A stretch of 64,000 nucleotides of DNA from FW021-bin31 sp964647485 (GCA_964647485.1 CAZYHV010000018.1:17634-81633), one strand, 5' to 3'; positions 36,324 through 45,085 are shown, counted from the stretch's first letter. Numbers and translations: made by a program. The notes: generated by a model not told the origin, from the letters alone.

Positions 36324-37439
36324 TTATTTATTAAAAATTTCTTTCAATTTACGAACCAAGTCTTGACCTCTCAAGTTTTTAGCAATTATCTTTCCGGAGG
36401 GATCCAACAAGAAATTAGAAGGAATACTAACAACATTGTATAACCTGGCTGCTTCGCTATTCCAGCCTTTCAAATCACTTACCTGGGTCCAATTCAAATG
36501 GTCTTGTTCAATAGCATCTGTCCATCGATCTTTGTTCCGATCTAAGGAAACCCCAAGAATTGTAAACTTTTGATCCTTAAATTGTTGGTAGGCAGCCACC
36601 ACTCTGGGATTCTCTGCCCTACAAGGACCGCACCAACTGGCCCAAAAGTCTATTAACACATATTTTCCCTTAAAAGAGGACAGACTCACCGGTTTTCCGT
36701 CTACATTTTTCAAAGTAAAATCAGGCGCTTCCGCTCCTTTAGCGGTCACTAACTTCGCCTGAATCGCCTTTCCGGCCATCTTCCCAAAGTCAGACTGTTG
36801 TACTTCATCAGATAAGGAATGATATAATTGTCCCATCTCTTGAGGAGAAAAAGATTGGGCTCCTTTTAATAAGGCAAAAAGACTTGCCAACGCATCTTTA
36901 TGATACTGGATGAAAGCCAAGCCTGTACTTTTAATTTCTTCACGTAACTTTTCGGCCTCCTTCTTCAATGCAGCAAAAGCAGCAGAATCCTTTGGGGATG
37001 AAAGTTGAGCTGCTTTTGCATTCAATGCTTTCACCTTCTGCAATATAGGAATAAATTCTTTTTGGTATTGCTGCATATCCACACTTTGTTGATTTCCTTT
37101 TAAATCAACAATAGGGAAATCTTTTAATGATCCACTTATATTTAAGGTATCTCCGGGCGAGACAACTAAAAGAAGAGGGAGATCAACCTCTTGACTCTTT
37201 AAAGCTAAGATCGTCTGAGAGGATTTTAATTTTCCATTAAGCTCAAAACGACCTTTTTTAATCGTTGAATGTGATACTCTCTTATTGGTTTTGACATTTA
37301 TCAGCGTCACTTTCCCCCCTGCTGCCCCTGTTAAATGTCCCTGAATAACAAAAGCTGTGTTTTCTTTTACTCCCTGACCATCGACCGTCAGGACAAAGAA
37401 GAAAACACAGCTTAATATAGCAAGAAAGAATGGCTTCAC
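36324..37439 (-). CDS. TlpA-family thioredoxin-like protein with DUF4369 domain (distal copy)
   Basis: This 371-residue exported protein has a signal peptide (to VDGQ), a DUF4369 beta-domain (about 30-120), a helical linker rich in Ala and Lys (about 120-225) and a TlpA/ResA thioredoxin domain (about 235-371) with WASWCGPC (C270, C273). It is expected to reduce or exchange disulfides in the periplasm. It has no lipobox, unlike its neighbour. It lies 6 bp after the paralogous gene in the same operon, so the pair probably arose by tandem duplication. Confidence 0.9.
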   Translation of the reverse strand: MKPFFLAILSCVFFFVLTVDGQGVKENTAFVIQGHLTGAAGGKVTLINVKTNKRVSHSTIKKGRFELNGKLKSSQTILALKSQEVDLPLLLVVSPGDTLNISGSLKDFPIVDLKGNQQSVDMQQYQKEFIPILQKVKALNAKAAQLSSPKDSAAFAALKKEAEKLREEIKSTGLAFIQYHKDALASLFALLKGAQSFSPQEMGQLYHSLSDEVQQSDFGKMAGKAIQAKLVTAKGAEAPDFTLKNVDGKPVSLSSFKGKYVLIDFWASWCGPCRAENPRVVAAYQQFKDQKFTILGVSLDRNKDRWTDAIEQDHLNWTQVSDLKGWNSEAARLYNVVSIPSNFLLDPSGKIIAKNLRGQDLVRKLKEIFNK

Positions 37440-37445
37440 TACTAT

Positions 37446-38546
37446 TTAGTTTAATACTTCAGCCAACTTATTTTTTAAATCATCCCCTCTTAGGTTTTTA
37501 GCAATAATCTTCCCACTCGGTCCAATCAAGAAGTTTGCAGGGATAGCTTGAATTCCATATAGCTTAGCTGCCGCACTGTTCCATTTTTTCAAATCAGAAA
37601 CCTGTGTCCACAACAAGCCGTCATCTTTTATGGCTTTTGTCCAATCTTCTTTATCCGAATCCAAAGATACACCAAGGATTGTAAAATCTTTATCTTTATA
37701 TTTTTTATAAGTAGCTACCACATTAGGATTTTCTGCTCTGCAGGGACCACACCAGCTGGCCCAAAAATCTACCAATACATATTTTCCTTTAAAGGAAGAT
37801 AGAGATACCGATTTCCCTTCCGGAGTCTTTAAGGTAAAATCGGGCGCTGTAGCTCCCACTTTTGTTTTTTGAGAAGATGAAATCTTCGCTCCGATACGAC
37901 TCCCATATACACTATTTTGAACGGAGGTATCCAGTCCGGAATAAAGGGATTGTAACTTGTCATCATCCAGTCTCATCATTACACTTTGTAGAGCAATAGC
38001 ACTAACAATAGATTTAGGATGTCCACTAATAAAGTCATCCGTCTTTTGATCAATAACAGCACCTAAACTGTCCATGACATTCCTTACAGAATCCATAGCA
38101 TCCTGATTTTTTGTTGAACTCGCCTGCATATATTTCCCTTGTAGCTGACGAATTTGAGGCATGAAGGGCTTCTGTATATCCATATATTCCTGTAATGCTT
38201 TATTATTAGGGGTTCCGGAGACAGAAATTTTACCCATTGCCATAGAGTCGGCATTTCCGGTAATACTAATATTGCCGGGTTCCAAGATTACAGGAAAACC
38301 TGCACTATGATCAGCAGTAAGGATTTGGGCAAAAGTGGGTTGCTCTACTTTTCCCGAAATATTAAAGGAACCATTGTTTACAGCAATAGTATCAAAAACA
38401 GGGATACCGCTCACTTGTTTTCCCAGATATAGCACAGAATCTTGAAAATTGGAAATTTCTCCTTCTATGTTATATTCATCCGAATTCGATTGACAAGCTG
38501 ACAACAAAAACACACCTACAGCAAGACCTAAAATGAGCCTTTTCAT
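37446..38546 (-). CDS. TlpA-family thioredoxin-like lipoprotein with DUF4369 domain (proximal copy)
   Basis: This 366-residue lipoprotein (LLSAC, Cys18) has the same layout as the next gene: DUF4369 (about 25-115), a helical middle (115-225) and a TlpA thioredoxin domain (230-366) with WASWCGPC (C266, C269). It is anchored in an envelope membrane and probably keeps periplasmic thiols reduced. The two copies are most alike over the thioredoxin domain and differ in the N-terminal half, pointing to an old duplication with separate partners. A TATTTTTG box at 38617-38624 and a hairpin at 38581-38602 precede it. Confidence 0.9.
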   Translation of the reverse strand: MKRLILGLAVGVFLLSACQSNSDEYNIEGEISNFQDSVLYLGKQVSGIPVFDTIAVNNGSFNISGKVEQPTFAQILTADHSAGFPVILEPGNISITGNADSMAMGKISVSGTPNNKALQEYMDIQKPFMPQIRQLQGKYMQASSTKNQDAMDSVRNVMDSLGAVIDQKTDDFISGHPKSIVSAIALQSVMMRLDDDKLQSLYSGLDTSVQNSVYGSRIGAKISSSQKTKVGATAPDFTLKTPEGKSVSLSSFKGKYVLVDFWASWCGPCRAENPNVVATYKKYKDKDFTILGVSLDSDKEDWTKAIKDDGLLWTQVSDLKKWNSAAAKLYGIQAIPANFLIGPSGKIIAKNLRGDDLKNKLAEVLN

Positions 38547-38580
38547 AAAAATCTTTTTTAATTTTAAACTAATAAAACAG

Positions 38581-38602
38581 TCCCCGTCTCGAGAGACAGG
38601 GA
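38581..38602 (-). terminator. Hairpin between hisIE and the tlpA pair
   Basis: TCCCCGTCTC (38581-38590) pairs with GAGACAGGGA (38593-38602) with one mismatch. On the minus strand it is followed by CTGTTTTATTAG, a modest U-rich tract, so it may terminate hisIE transcripts. A promoter-like TATTTTTG lies just upstream (38617-38624), which would instead place the hairpin in the tlpA leader. The sequence allows either reading. Confidence 0.5.
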
Positions 38603-38616
38603 TCCTTTACAATTTG

Positions 38617-38624
38617 CAAAAATA
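38617..38624 (-). promoter_or_regulatory. -7 promoter box of the tlpA pair
   Basis: CAAAAATA on the plus strand is TATTTTTG on the minus strand, a match to TAnnTTTG, 70 bp upstream of the first TlpA gene. Confidence 0.5.
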
Positions 38625-38676
38625 AAGAAAGTAACTACGACCACAACTACTTAAAGCGTTAAAGTTCTAAAAAAAC

Positions 38677-39270
38677 TTACCGGTGTCTCTTTTTTAACAC
38701 CTTCATAACATCTTCTAAGACATACCCTTTGGCAACAAGCAAGACGAGATAATGGTACAAAAGATCCGCTCCTTCATTAAGAAACAACTCTTCATTATCA
38801 TCTTTCGCTTCTATTACCAATTCCACCGCCTCTTCTCCCACTTTTTGGGAAACCCTATTGATTCCTTTTTCAAATAGGGACGCAGTATAAGATGTTTCTG
38901 TAGGATTTTGATGCCGGTCAATAATCGTATTTTCCAATTCAATCAGAAAATTATCATTTTCATTTTTCTCATCAAAGCATGTATCGCTGCCGGTATGACA
39001 AACGGGACCTGTAGGACGCGCCATAATCAAAAGAGTATCTTGATCACAATCTGTTTTTACTTCTTCCACTATTAGAAAGTGACCACTTTCCTCTCCTTTT
39101 GTCCATAATCTTTGCTTAGAACGACTGTAAAAAGTCACCTTCCCAATTTCTAATGTTTTGTTAAGAGATTCCTGATTCATATATCCCAACATAAGCACTT
39201 TATGGGTAGAAACATCCTGAATAACAGCAGGAACAAGCCCATCAGAAGATTTTGAGAAATCTACGTCCAT
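38677..39270 (-). CDS. hisIE: Bifunctional phosphoribosyl-AMP cyclohydrolase / phosphoribosyl-ATP pyrophosphatase
   Basis: This 197-residue fusion catalyses steps 2 and 3 of histidine synthesis. The HisI half (about 1-105) carries VLMLGYMNQESL, FYSRSKQRLWTKGEESG, the metal-binding CDQD (about 76-79) and CHTGSDTCF. The HisE half (about 108-197) carries YTASLFEKGINRVSQKVGEEAVE and the acidic EAKDDNEEL helix. Length is usual for Bacteroidota HisIE. No other his genes are in the window, so it is separate from a his operon here or at its edge. It is divergent from the FKBP gene. Confidence 0.95.
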   Translation of the reverse strand: MDVDFSKSSDGLVPAVIQDVSTHKVLMLGYMNQESLNKTLEIGKVTFYSRSKQRLWTKGEESGHFLIVEEVKTDCDQDTLLIMARPTGPVCHTGSDTCFDEKNENDNFLIELENTIIDRHQNPTETSYTASLFEKGINRVSQKVGEEAVELVIEAKDDNEELFLNEGADLLYHYLVLLVAKGYVLEDVMKVLKKRHR

Positions 39271-39368
39271 TTTATTATTAATTTTTGCCTTATAATAAGG
39301 GACAAAAATACGATAGATTAATGACTTTTCGTACCTTGCCGTTTTTTATAATACAAAAACTTATTTTT

Positions 39369-39797
39369 ATGCAAGTGGTAAAAAAAGGTGATACCGTTAA
39401 GGTGCATTATCACGGGAAATTGAATAGTGGAGAAACTTTTGATACCTCTGAGGGGCGGGATCCTTTGGAATTCAAAGTAGGATCAGGAAACGTGATCGCA
39501 GGATTTGAAAATGGTGTATTGGATATGCAACCGGGAGATAAGAAAACTTTAGACATTCCGGTAGATCAGGCTTATGGACCACGTAATGATGAACTTATCC
39601 TGGAATTCCCAAATGAAAAGCTGCCGGAAGACTTAAAACCGGAAGCCGGGATGCAATTGCAACTAAGTAGTCAAGACGGACAGGTTTATCCGGTAATTGT
39701 AACAGAAGTAAAAGAAGAAGGAGTCGTATTGGATGCCAATCATCCTTTAGCAGGTAAAGACTTGGTCTTTGATATCGAATTGGTAGACATCGTCTAA
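39369..39797 (+). CDS. FKBP-type peptidyl-prolyl isomerase, SlyD-like
   Basis: This 142-residue cytoplasmic protein starts at ATG 39369 (MQVVKKGDTVKVHYHG); longer in-frame starts upstream would overlap the promoter region. The FKBP domain is split by an insert-in-flap region as in SlyD (about 65-125), with YGPRNDELILEFPNEKLPE. It catalyses cis-trans isomerisation of prolyl bonds and acts as a folding helper. The His-rich metal-binding tail of E. coli SlyD is absent. It ends at a hairpin terminator at 39830. Confidence 0.92.
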   Translation: MQVVKKGDTVKVHYHGKLNSGETFDTSEGRDPLEFKVGSGNVIAGFENGVLDMQPGDKKTLDIPVDQAYGPRNDELILEFPNEKLPEDLKPEAGMQLQLSSQDGQVYPVIVTEVKEEGVVLDANHPLAGKDLVFDIELVDIV

Positions 39798-39829
39798 ACA
39801 ACTCTTTATAGCATCATTATGCTCTTCGT

Positions 39830-39877
39830 CCGACAGATCCCAACACCTTAAAATGAAGGGCTTCTGTCGGGCTTTTT
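39830..39877 (+). terminator. Intrinsic terminator of the FKBP gene
   Basis: CCGACAGA (39830-39837) pairs perfectly with TCTGTCGG (39863-39870) across a 25-nt loop, followed by GCTTTTTT. It lies 32 bp past the FKBP stop codon. Confidence 0.65.
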
Positions 39878-39888
39878 TATATCTTTTT

Positions 39889-39896
39889 TATTTTTG
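39889..39896 (+). promoter_or_regulatory. -7 promoter box of pepT
   Basis: TATTTTTG matches TAnnTTTG and lies 23 bp upstream of the pepT start codon, directly after the FKBP terminator. Confidence 0.5.
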
Positions 39897-39919
39897 CTTT
39901 TATTAAATAATATTCGTTT

Positions 39920-41173
39920 ATGTCATTGCAACAATATCATTTTACCGTCGCAGAACGGTTTTTACAATATGTTCAAGTGGATACCCAATCGGACCCTTTC
40001 GCCGTCCAATTTCCATCTACCGAAAAACAAAAGGATTTAAGTCGCATTCTAGTCAAGGAACTGAAAGAAATGGGAGCGGAAGAAGTAGAAATGGATAAAA
40101 ACGGATATGTTTATGCTACCCTCCCTTCTACCTCTACCAAGGAACTTCCTGTTCTTTGTTTTTGTTCACATGTAGATACTTCACCCGACTGTAGCGGAAC
40201 GCATGTAAAACCCATTGTTCATGAAAATTATGACGGAGAATCTATACCTTTACCTGATGACAAAACACAAGTGCTACTGCCGGAGAATCACCCTGATTTA
40301 AAAAACAAAGTTGGAGAAGATATTATTACGGCTAGCGGAAAAACTTTACTTGGTGCTGATGATAAATCCGGCGTAGCTATTATCATGGATGCGGCCCATT
40401 TTTTATTGCAACATCCGGAAATAAAGCATGGAAAAATACGGATCTTATTTACCCCGGACGAAGAAGTAGGAAAAGGAGCAGATAAAGTAGACCTGGAAAA
40501 ACTCGGTGCCGACTTTGGTTATACGCTGGACGGTGATATCAGAGGAGCCTACGAAGATGAAAATTTTAATGCCAATGAAGCAAAGATAGAAATAGAAGGA
40601 ATTGCCACCCATCCCGGATCTGCTAAAGGGAAATTAGTCAATGCTATTAAAGTTGCATCCTCTATCATTGAGGCCTTGCCCAAGCTCCAGATTTCCCCGG
40701 AATCTACCGAAGAAAAAGAAGGGTTTATTCATCCGGTAAATATTGAGGGAAATGTAGAAAAGGCTACAATTTCTTTTATTCTCCGAAGCTTTTCAGGCAT
40801 AGAATTAAATCAATACAAGGATATTTTAGAAGGTTATTTAAATCAAGTTCTAACCGACTATCCCGGAGCAAAGGGACAGCTAGAAGTAAAAGCACAATAT
40901 AGGAACATGTATCAAATTATCGCTAAGCATCCTAACATTTCCAAATTTGCACTGCAAGCCATTAAAGAGAGCGGAATAGAGCCACACCATAAACCTATTC
41001 GTGGAGGAACGGATGGGGCTATGCTATCCTTTAAAGGACTCCCTTGTCCAAATATCTTCACCGGACAACATGCATTTCATTCCAAACAAGAGTGGATTAG
41101 CATACAAGACATGCAAAAAGCAGTGGAAGTGGTCGTTCGCCTATGTCAAATTTGGGAAAAAGAAAGCTCCTAA
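39920..41173 (+). CDS. pepT: Peptidase T (tripeptide aminopeptidase)
   Basis: This 417-residue M20 zinc peptidase removes the N-terminal residue from tripeptides in the cytoplasm. The di-zinc site is complete: H84 and D86 in SHVDTSPD, D147 in GADDKSG, E181 and E182 in TPDEEVGKG, and further residues in the C-terminal GGTDGAMLSFKGLPCPNIF and FHSKQEW segments. Length is usual for PepT (about 410). It is transcribed alone from the box at 39889 and converges with the DUF5362 gene 12 bp away. Confidence 0.96.
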   Translation: MSLQQYHFTVAERFLQYVQVDTQSDPFAVQFPSTEKQKDLSRILVKELKEMGAEEVEMDKNGYVYATLPSTSTKELPVLCFCSHVDTSPDCSGTHVKPIVHENYDGESIPLPDDKTQVLLPENHPDLKNKVGEDIITASGKTLLGADDKSGVAIIMDAAHFLLQHPEIKHGKIRILFTPDEEVGKGADKVDLEKLGADFGYTLDGDIRGAYEDENFNANEAKIEIEGIATHPGSAKGKLVNAIKVASSIIEALPKLQISPESTEEKEGFIHPVNIEGNVEKATISFILRSFSGIELNQYKDILEGYLNQVLTDYPGAKGQLEVKAQYRNMYQIIAKHPNISKFALQAIKESGIEPHHKPIRGGTDGAMLSFKGLPCPNIFTGQHAFHSKQEWISIQDMQKAVEVVVRLCQIWEKESS

Positions 41174-41185
41174 TTTTTAATACCT

Positions 41186-41662
41186 TTAAAGCGTTGCTCC
41201 CATCATCGCTCCTACGGCACCTCCGACAATAGCTAGAACCATGATAATTAAATAAATAATGGTCAAAATACCTACAAATTTAAAAAAGCGATAGAGGCTA
41301 TACATCCCTTTGTTCAGTTTTTCCTGATCCATGCCCATCACTGCCTTTTTAGTCCTACCGGCAAATCGGTACAGATAAAGACAGGGAACAAAATATAATA
41401 CAGCTAAGCCAATATACAGTATACTTGCCCCAATACTGGCACCCCCAGACATAAACAGGTTGTTGCCTACATCAGAATTTGACAAGTTTGCCATAAAAAG
41501 ACTCATCAAACTTCCGATAAACAAGCCCGATAAGGCAATAAGTATGGCTAAAATAATCCCTAAAACAGCCAAGAAACGAGCCCATTTTGTTGCATCTAAA
41601 AGGTGTATTTTCGCTTGTTCATCGACAACAAGTTGCTTCTCTTCAAAGATTTCTTCTTCCAT
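41186..41662 (-). CDS. DUF5362 family membrane protein
   Basis: This 158-residue protein has a short acidic N-terminus (about 1-27), then four hydrophobic helices (about 28-57, 70-97, 124-143, 144-158). The motif FAGRTKKAVMGMDQEKLNKGMYSL between helices 2 and 3 is typical of DUF5362. Proteins of this family are inner-membrane proteins of unknown function, common in Bacteroidota. It is a single gene converging with pepT. Confidence 0.8.
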   Translation of the reverse strand: MEEEIFEEKQLVVDEQAKIHLLDATKWARFLAVLGIILAILIALSGLFIGSLMSLFMANLSNSDVGNNLFMSGGASIGASILYIGLAVLYFVPCLYLYRFAGRTKKAVMGMDQEKLNKGMYSLYRFFKFVGILTIIYLIIMVLAIVGGAVGAMMGATL

Positions 41663-41792
41663 TATTGTATTTTTGCCTTAAATATATAACTTTTTTGTAC
41701 ATTCTATAAAATTTTGAACTATATTTTGCCCCCTGTATTTTTAATTGGAGGACGATTCCCCCTATCTAAATTTTGTTAAAAAAGGAGAAGTG

Positions 41793-42572
41793 ATGCCATA
41801 CAAAAATATTAAGCTCAATAAAAACAAAACCAACAGCATAGTCCATATTCAGCTAAACCGTCCGAAAGTCTTGAATGCCCTTAATTTCGAGTTAATGGAT
41901 GAATTAAGCCGCACACTGAAAGCCCTGGATAATGAAAAGAACACCCGCGCTATTGTAATCTCAGGAAATGAAAAAGCTTTTGCTGCCGGGGCAGACATTA
42001 AAGAAATGGCAGATAAAGGAGCAATGGAAATGTACCGGAAAGACCCTTTTGCCATTTGGGATGACATTCCAAAAATCAAGACCCCACTGATTGCAGCAGT
42101 TAGTGGCCATGCGCTGGGGGGCGGTTGTGAATTAGCCATGATGTGCGACATTATTGTTGCCAGCGTGACGGCACAATTTGGTCAACCGGAAATAAAATTG
42201 GGAATTATTCCCGGTGCAGGTGGGACTCAACGGATGACCAAAGCTTTAGGGAAATCAAAAACCATGGAATTGATCCTAACCGGAGAAACGATAGGAGCAA
42301 AAGAAGCTTTACAGTCCGGATTGGTGAGTAAAGTTTGTTCTGTGGAGACTTATCTGGAAGAAGCATTACAGCTGGCAACAAAAATAGCGACCATGCCTCC
42401 CATTGCAGTAGAAATGGCAAAAGAGAGTATCCTAAACAGCGACAACATGCTTTTAAAAGAAGGGCTGAAGATGGAACGAAAAGATTTTTATATGCTCTTC
42501 GATTCCAAAGACCAAAAAGAAGGGATGAAGGCTTTCATAAAGAAAAGAAATCCTAAGTTTAAGGGGGAATAA
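41793..42572 (+). CDS. Enoyl-CoA hydratase/isomerase family protein
   Basis: This 259-residue crotonase-fold enzyme starts at ATG 41793, preceded by AAAGGAGAAGTG, one of the few clear Shine-Dalgarno sequences in the window. The oxyanion-hole segments AFAAGADIKEM (62-72) and GHALGGGCELAMMCD (105-119) are present, and both hydratase glutamates are conserved (E113 and E133). It probably hydrates enoyl-CoA in fatty acid or branched-chain amino acid breakdown. No other beta-oxidation genes are nearby. Confidence 0.9.
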   Translation: MPYKNIKLNKNKTNSIVHIQLNRPKVLNALNFELMDELSRTLKALDNEKNTRAIVISGNEKAFAAGADIKEMADKGAMEMYRKDPFAIWDDIPKIKTPLIAAVSGHALGGGCELAMMCDIIVASVTAQFGQPEIKLGIIPGAGGTQRMTKALGKSKTMELILTGETIGAKEALQSGLVSKVCSVETYLEEALQLATKIATMPPIAVEMAKESILNSDNMLLKEGLKMERKDFYMLFDSKDQKEGMKAFIKKRNPKFKGE

Positions 42573-42724
42573 AAGGATTGTTTAAAAAACCGAATGCAAT
42601 CAACCTTATCCATTAAAACTATCTGAAAGATTTTTCAATTTGTCAGAATGGTCTTCAACATCTTATGCCTGTAGAGTGAGGAGATTAGAAGCCAATGCTT
42701 CAGCGTAAGCGCACGGGCGAAAGC

Positions 42725-42811
42725 GGAAAGAGAGGGATTCGAACCCTCGGTACGATCTCTCGTACACACGCTTTCCAGGCGTGCCATTTAAGCCACTCAT
42801 GCATCTTTCCT
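42725..42811 (-). tRNA. tRNA-Ser(GGA)
   Basis: The 87-nt minus-strand sequence folds as a class II tRNA. The acceptor stem is GGAAAGA (5', at 42811-42805) paired with TCTTTCC (42732-42726) with discriminator G at 42725. The anticodon arm reads CACGCCTGGAAAGCGTG, giving anticodon GGA, and the T arm has GGTTCGAATCC. A long variable arm (TGTACGAGAGATCGTAC) is present as expected for serine. CCA is not encoded. Confidence 0.95.
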
Positions 42812-42908
42812 GTTAAACGCTGCAAAGGTAATTAAATGAATGATTTTTTAAAAATAATTAATGGAGGTTATTCAGAAAAGTCTCTTTATTTTTACTCAAA
42901 AAGATTGA

Positions 42909-42916
42909 TATCTTTG
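42909..42916 (+). promoter_or_regulatory. -7 promoter box of nadD
   Basis: TATCTTTG matches the -7 consensus TAnnTTTG and ends only 6 bp before the ATG at 42923. If used, transcription would start at or next to the start codon. Confidence 0.55.
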
Positions 42917-42922
42917 CAGTAT

Positions 42923-43495
42923 ATGAAAATTGGACTTTATTTTGGATCTTTCAATCCAATACATGTAGGACATTTAATTATTGCAAATCATATTGCATAT
43001 CATACAGACTGTGAGGAAGTTTGGCTGATGGTCAGTCCACAAAATCCTTTTAAAAAATCAAACTCATTGCTGAATGAATATGATCGCTTGTATATGGCAG
43101 AGTTAGCTATCGGCAATGAAACAAAGTTGAGAGTATCCAAAGAAGAATTTTCTTTACCCAAACCCTCTTATACAATTGATACCCTTACCTATCTAAGTGA
43201 AAAATACCCACAACATGAATTTTCTGTTATCATGGGAAGTGATAGCTATCAAAACCTGCCTCGATGGAAAAATGCCAATATCCTCATGGACAATTATATG
43301 ATCTATGTCTATTTAAGACCGGGATTTGAACCAAAAATTAAAGAAAATCAACAAGTTTTTATATGCAAAGCTCCCTATCTAGAAATTTCTTCCAGCGCTA
43401 TTCGTAAGTTAATAAAAGAAGATAAATCGGCCAGATATCTTGTTCCGGATAACGTTTATGAATATATCCAATCCAATCATTACTACCAAAGATAA
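42923..43495 (+). CDS. nadD: Nicotinate-nucleotide adenylyltransferase
   Basis: This 190-residue enzyme makes nicotinate adenine dinucleotide from nicotinate mononucleotide and ATP, in NAD synthesis. The start is ATG 42923 (MKIGLYFGSFNPIHVGH), because the nucleotidyltransferase motif GSFNPIHVGH must lie at the very N-terminus. The upstream in-frame extension crosses a promoter box. The second motif SSSAIRKLI is near residue 160. The next NAD gene, nadE, is 14 kb to the right. Confidence 0.94.
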   Translation: MKIGLYFGSFNPIHVGHLIIANHIAYHTDCEEVWLMVSPQNPFKKSNSLLNEYDRLYMAELAIGNETKLRVSKEEFSLPKPSYTIDTLTYLSEKYPQHEFSVIMGSDSYQNLPRWKNANILMDNYMIYVYLRPGFEPKIKENQQVFICKAPYLEISSSAIRKLIKEDKSARYLVPDNVYEYIQSNHYYQR

Positions 43496-43505
43496 CCCTC
43501 TCCTT

Positions 43506-44537
43506 TCAAACAGGTTGATGCCCCTGCTGCTTCATTCCAAATTCGTCTTTGTAGATTCTAAGTAACAAAATGAAAAGCGAAAGAAGAAGCGGACCAAAAA
43601 CAAGCCCAATAAATCCAAAAAGGCTTACTCCTATTAACACACCAAAGACGGTAATCAAGGGATGAACGTCTGCAAACATCTTCTGCAAAAGAAACCTAAA
43701 AATATTGTCTACGCTTCCTACGATAATCAAACAATAAATCCCTAACCCTATCCCCTGGCCTATCATTCCTGTTGCCAACAGATAAATCACCATCGGCACC
43801 CAAACAACAGCTGTTCCAACAACAGGAATCATTCCCATAATACCTGTAGTCACTCCCCAAAACACAAAATCATCTACACCAAAGATCCAATACCCCAAAA
43901 TACAGAAAGCCCCTTGAATAACTGCCAATAAAGGTATTCCTACTGCGTTCGAAATAACCATGGCTTTCATTTCTTTCTTTAGTTTCTTTGAATTGGATCG
44001 TTTTAACGGAATATTCTTATTCAAGATCGTTTCCATTTTAATGGCTTCAGCCAACATAAAATAAAGCAGAAAATACATAATAACGATCGTCGTCAAAACG
44101 TTAAATGTAGAACCCAAAACCTTGGGAAGTATAGTTGTTAAAGCCTCTTGTACTTTTTGAATACTTTGCTGGGAAAGCAAATCAATATTTGTAGAGAATT
44201 TGATTTTAGTAATCAATTGTCTGAGGGCATCAATAATTTCTCCGGAATGAGCAATAGCCAAACTCACTTTTTTAGTCATCATATTGACCACCAGCCCCAT
44301 AGGTACCAATAAAATAATAGAGGAAAGAATAATGAGAACAATTGCTGACAACCAACCTTTCCAATGTTTCTTTCTTACTAAGAAAAAATGTGCGGGTCGA
44401 AGAACAACATACAAAGTAATCGCACCTAAAAAGGCCGGAATAAAAATAGATAATTTCCAAAAAAGTACCCCTCCTATGATTAGGATAAAAAAGATGAAAA
44501 AAAATTGTTTTAGTTTATCATTATCATAATAGCTCAT
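43506..44537 (-). CDS. AI-2E family transporter (PerM-like)
   Basis: This 343-residue inner-membrane protein has about eight helices. It shows the family pattern: two N-terminal helices (18-35, 62-82), a hydrophilic helical region (about 90-150), and a C-terminal set with FGVDDFVFWGVTTGIMGMIPVVGT and FVFGPLLLSLFILLL. The family was named after the autoinducer-2 exporter TqsA, but most members have other or unknown cargo. The start overlaps nothing and there is no obvious operon partner. It converges with nadD. Confidence 0.88.
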   Translation of the reverse strand: MSYYDNDKLKQFFFIFFILIIGGVLFWKLSIFIPAFLGAITLYVVLRPAHFFLVRKKHWKGWLSAIVLIILSSIILLVPMGLVVNMMTKKVSLAIAHSGEIIDALRQLITKIKFSTNIDLLSQQSIQKVQEALTTILPKVLGSTFNVLTTIVIMYFLLYFMLAEAIKMETILNKNIPLKRSNSKKLKKEMKAMVISNAVGIPLLAVIQGAFCILGYWIFGVDDFVFWGVTTGIMGMIPVVGTAVVWVPMVIYLLATGMIGQGIGLGIYCLIIVGSVDNIFRFLLQKMFADVHPLITVFGVLIGVSLFGFIGLVFGPLLLSLFILLLRIYKDEFGMKQQGHQPV

Positions 44538-44649
44538 AAAAGGAAGGGATTGGTATAATTTTTGAAAATTAATGCGTAATTTTAAACTATTTCCTATTTA
44601 TATTGTATATTCATATAGATAAAGAATAAATCCTTAATAAAATATATTT

Positions 44650-44853
44650 ATGAACAACGCATCAAAGATATTAACAATTTTCGGAGTTGGAGTTGCTCTG
44701 GGCTATTTTTTAAATTCCAGTAAAAGGGGGGAATGCGTAGAAAAAGTAAAAGATCAGATACAGAAATGGAGGAATAGAAATGCTTCAAAACAGGAAGTAT
44801 TAGCTAGACGATACTATTTAGCCGAAGATCCTATAGATGAAATAGCCCGGTAA
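44650..44853 (+). CDS. Small YtxH-like membrane-anchored protein
   Basis: This 67-residue protein has one N-terminal hydrophobic helix (about 6-23, ILTIFGVGVALGYFL) and a charged, helical cytoplasmic tail (CVEKVKDQIQKWRNRN). It resembles a shortened YtxH-type stress protein. A clean hairpin terminator lies 29 bp downstream. It faces the three-gene YtxH/Holin-X cluster on the other strand, and the theme is similar, so a shared envelope-stress role is possible. Function unknown. Confidence 0.6.
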   Translation: MNNASKILTIFGVGVALGYFLNSSKRGECVEKVKDQIQKWRNRNASKQEVLARRYYLAEDPIDEIAR

Positions 44854-44875
44854 TCCCCTCTACAGTAAGAATTAT

Positions 44876-45085
44876 TTATTTTGAGGAAGCGTATTCTTTT
44901 TTCATACGTTTCCTCTTTTTCTTTCCTTGAAAGAGCTTTTTAAAAGAAAAGGCAACTAAAGAGGGTAGTAAACTACTTTTAAGATCCTCAATTCCTCCTT
45001 TTAATTTCTCTAAATTGACCTCTTTTTGAATCTCAATAAGATCCAATTGATGTTCAATATCCCTAAAGTTTCTAATCTTTTTCAT
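44876..45085 (-). CDS. Small basic protein of the Holin-X cluster
   Basis: This 69-residue protein (MKKIRNFRDIEHQLDLIEIQ) starts with an ATGA overlap on the stop codon of the gene upstream, a sign of translational coupling. It has a helical N-terminal half and a strongly basic C-terminus (LFQGKKKRKRMKKEYASSK). I recognise no family. Its 3' end contains the hairpin that terminates the opposite-strand gene. Confidence 0.65.
   Translation of the reverse strand: MKKIRNFRDIEHQLDLIEIQKEVNLEKLKGGIEDLKSSLLPSLVAFSFKKLFQGKKKRKRMKKEYASSK
44883..44920 (+). terminator. Intrinsic terminator for the YtxH-like gene
   Basis: GAGGAAGCGTAT (44883-44894) pairs with ATACGTTTCCTC (44904-44915) with one G-T wobble, a 9-nt loop and TTTTTCTTT after it. 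It lies 29 bp after the plus-strand stop and inside the 3' coding end of the minus-strand gene. Confidence 0.75.
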
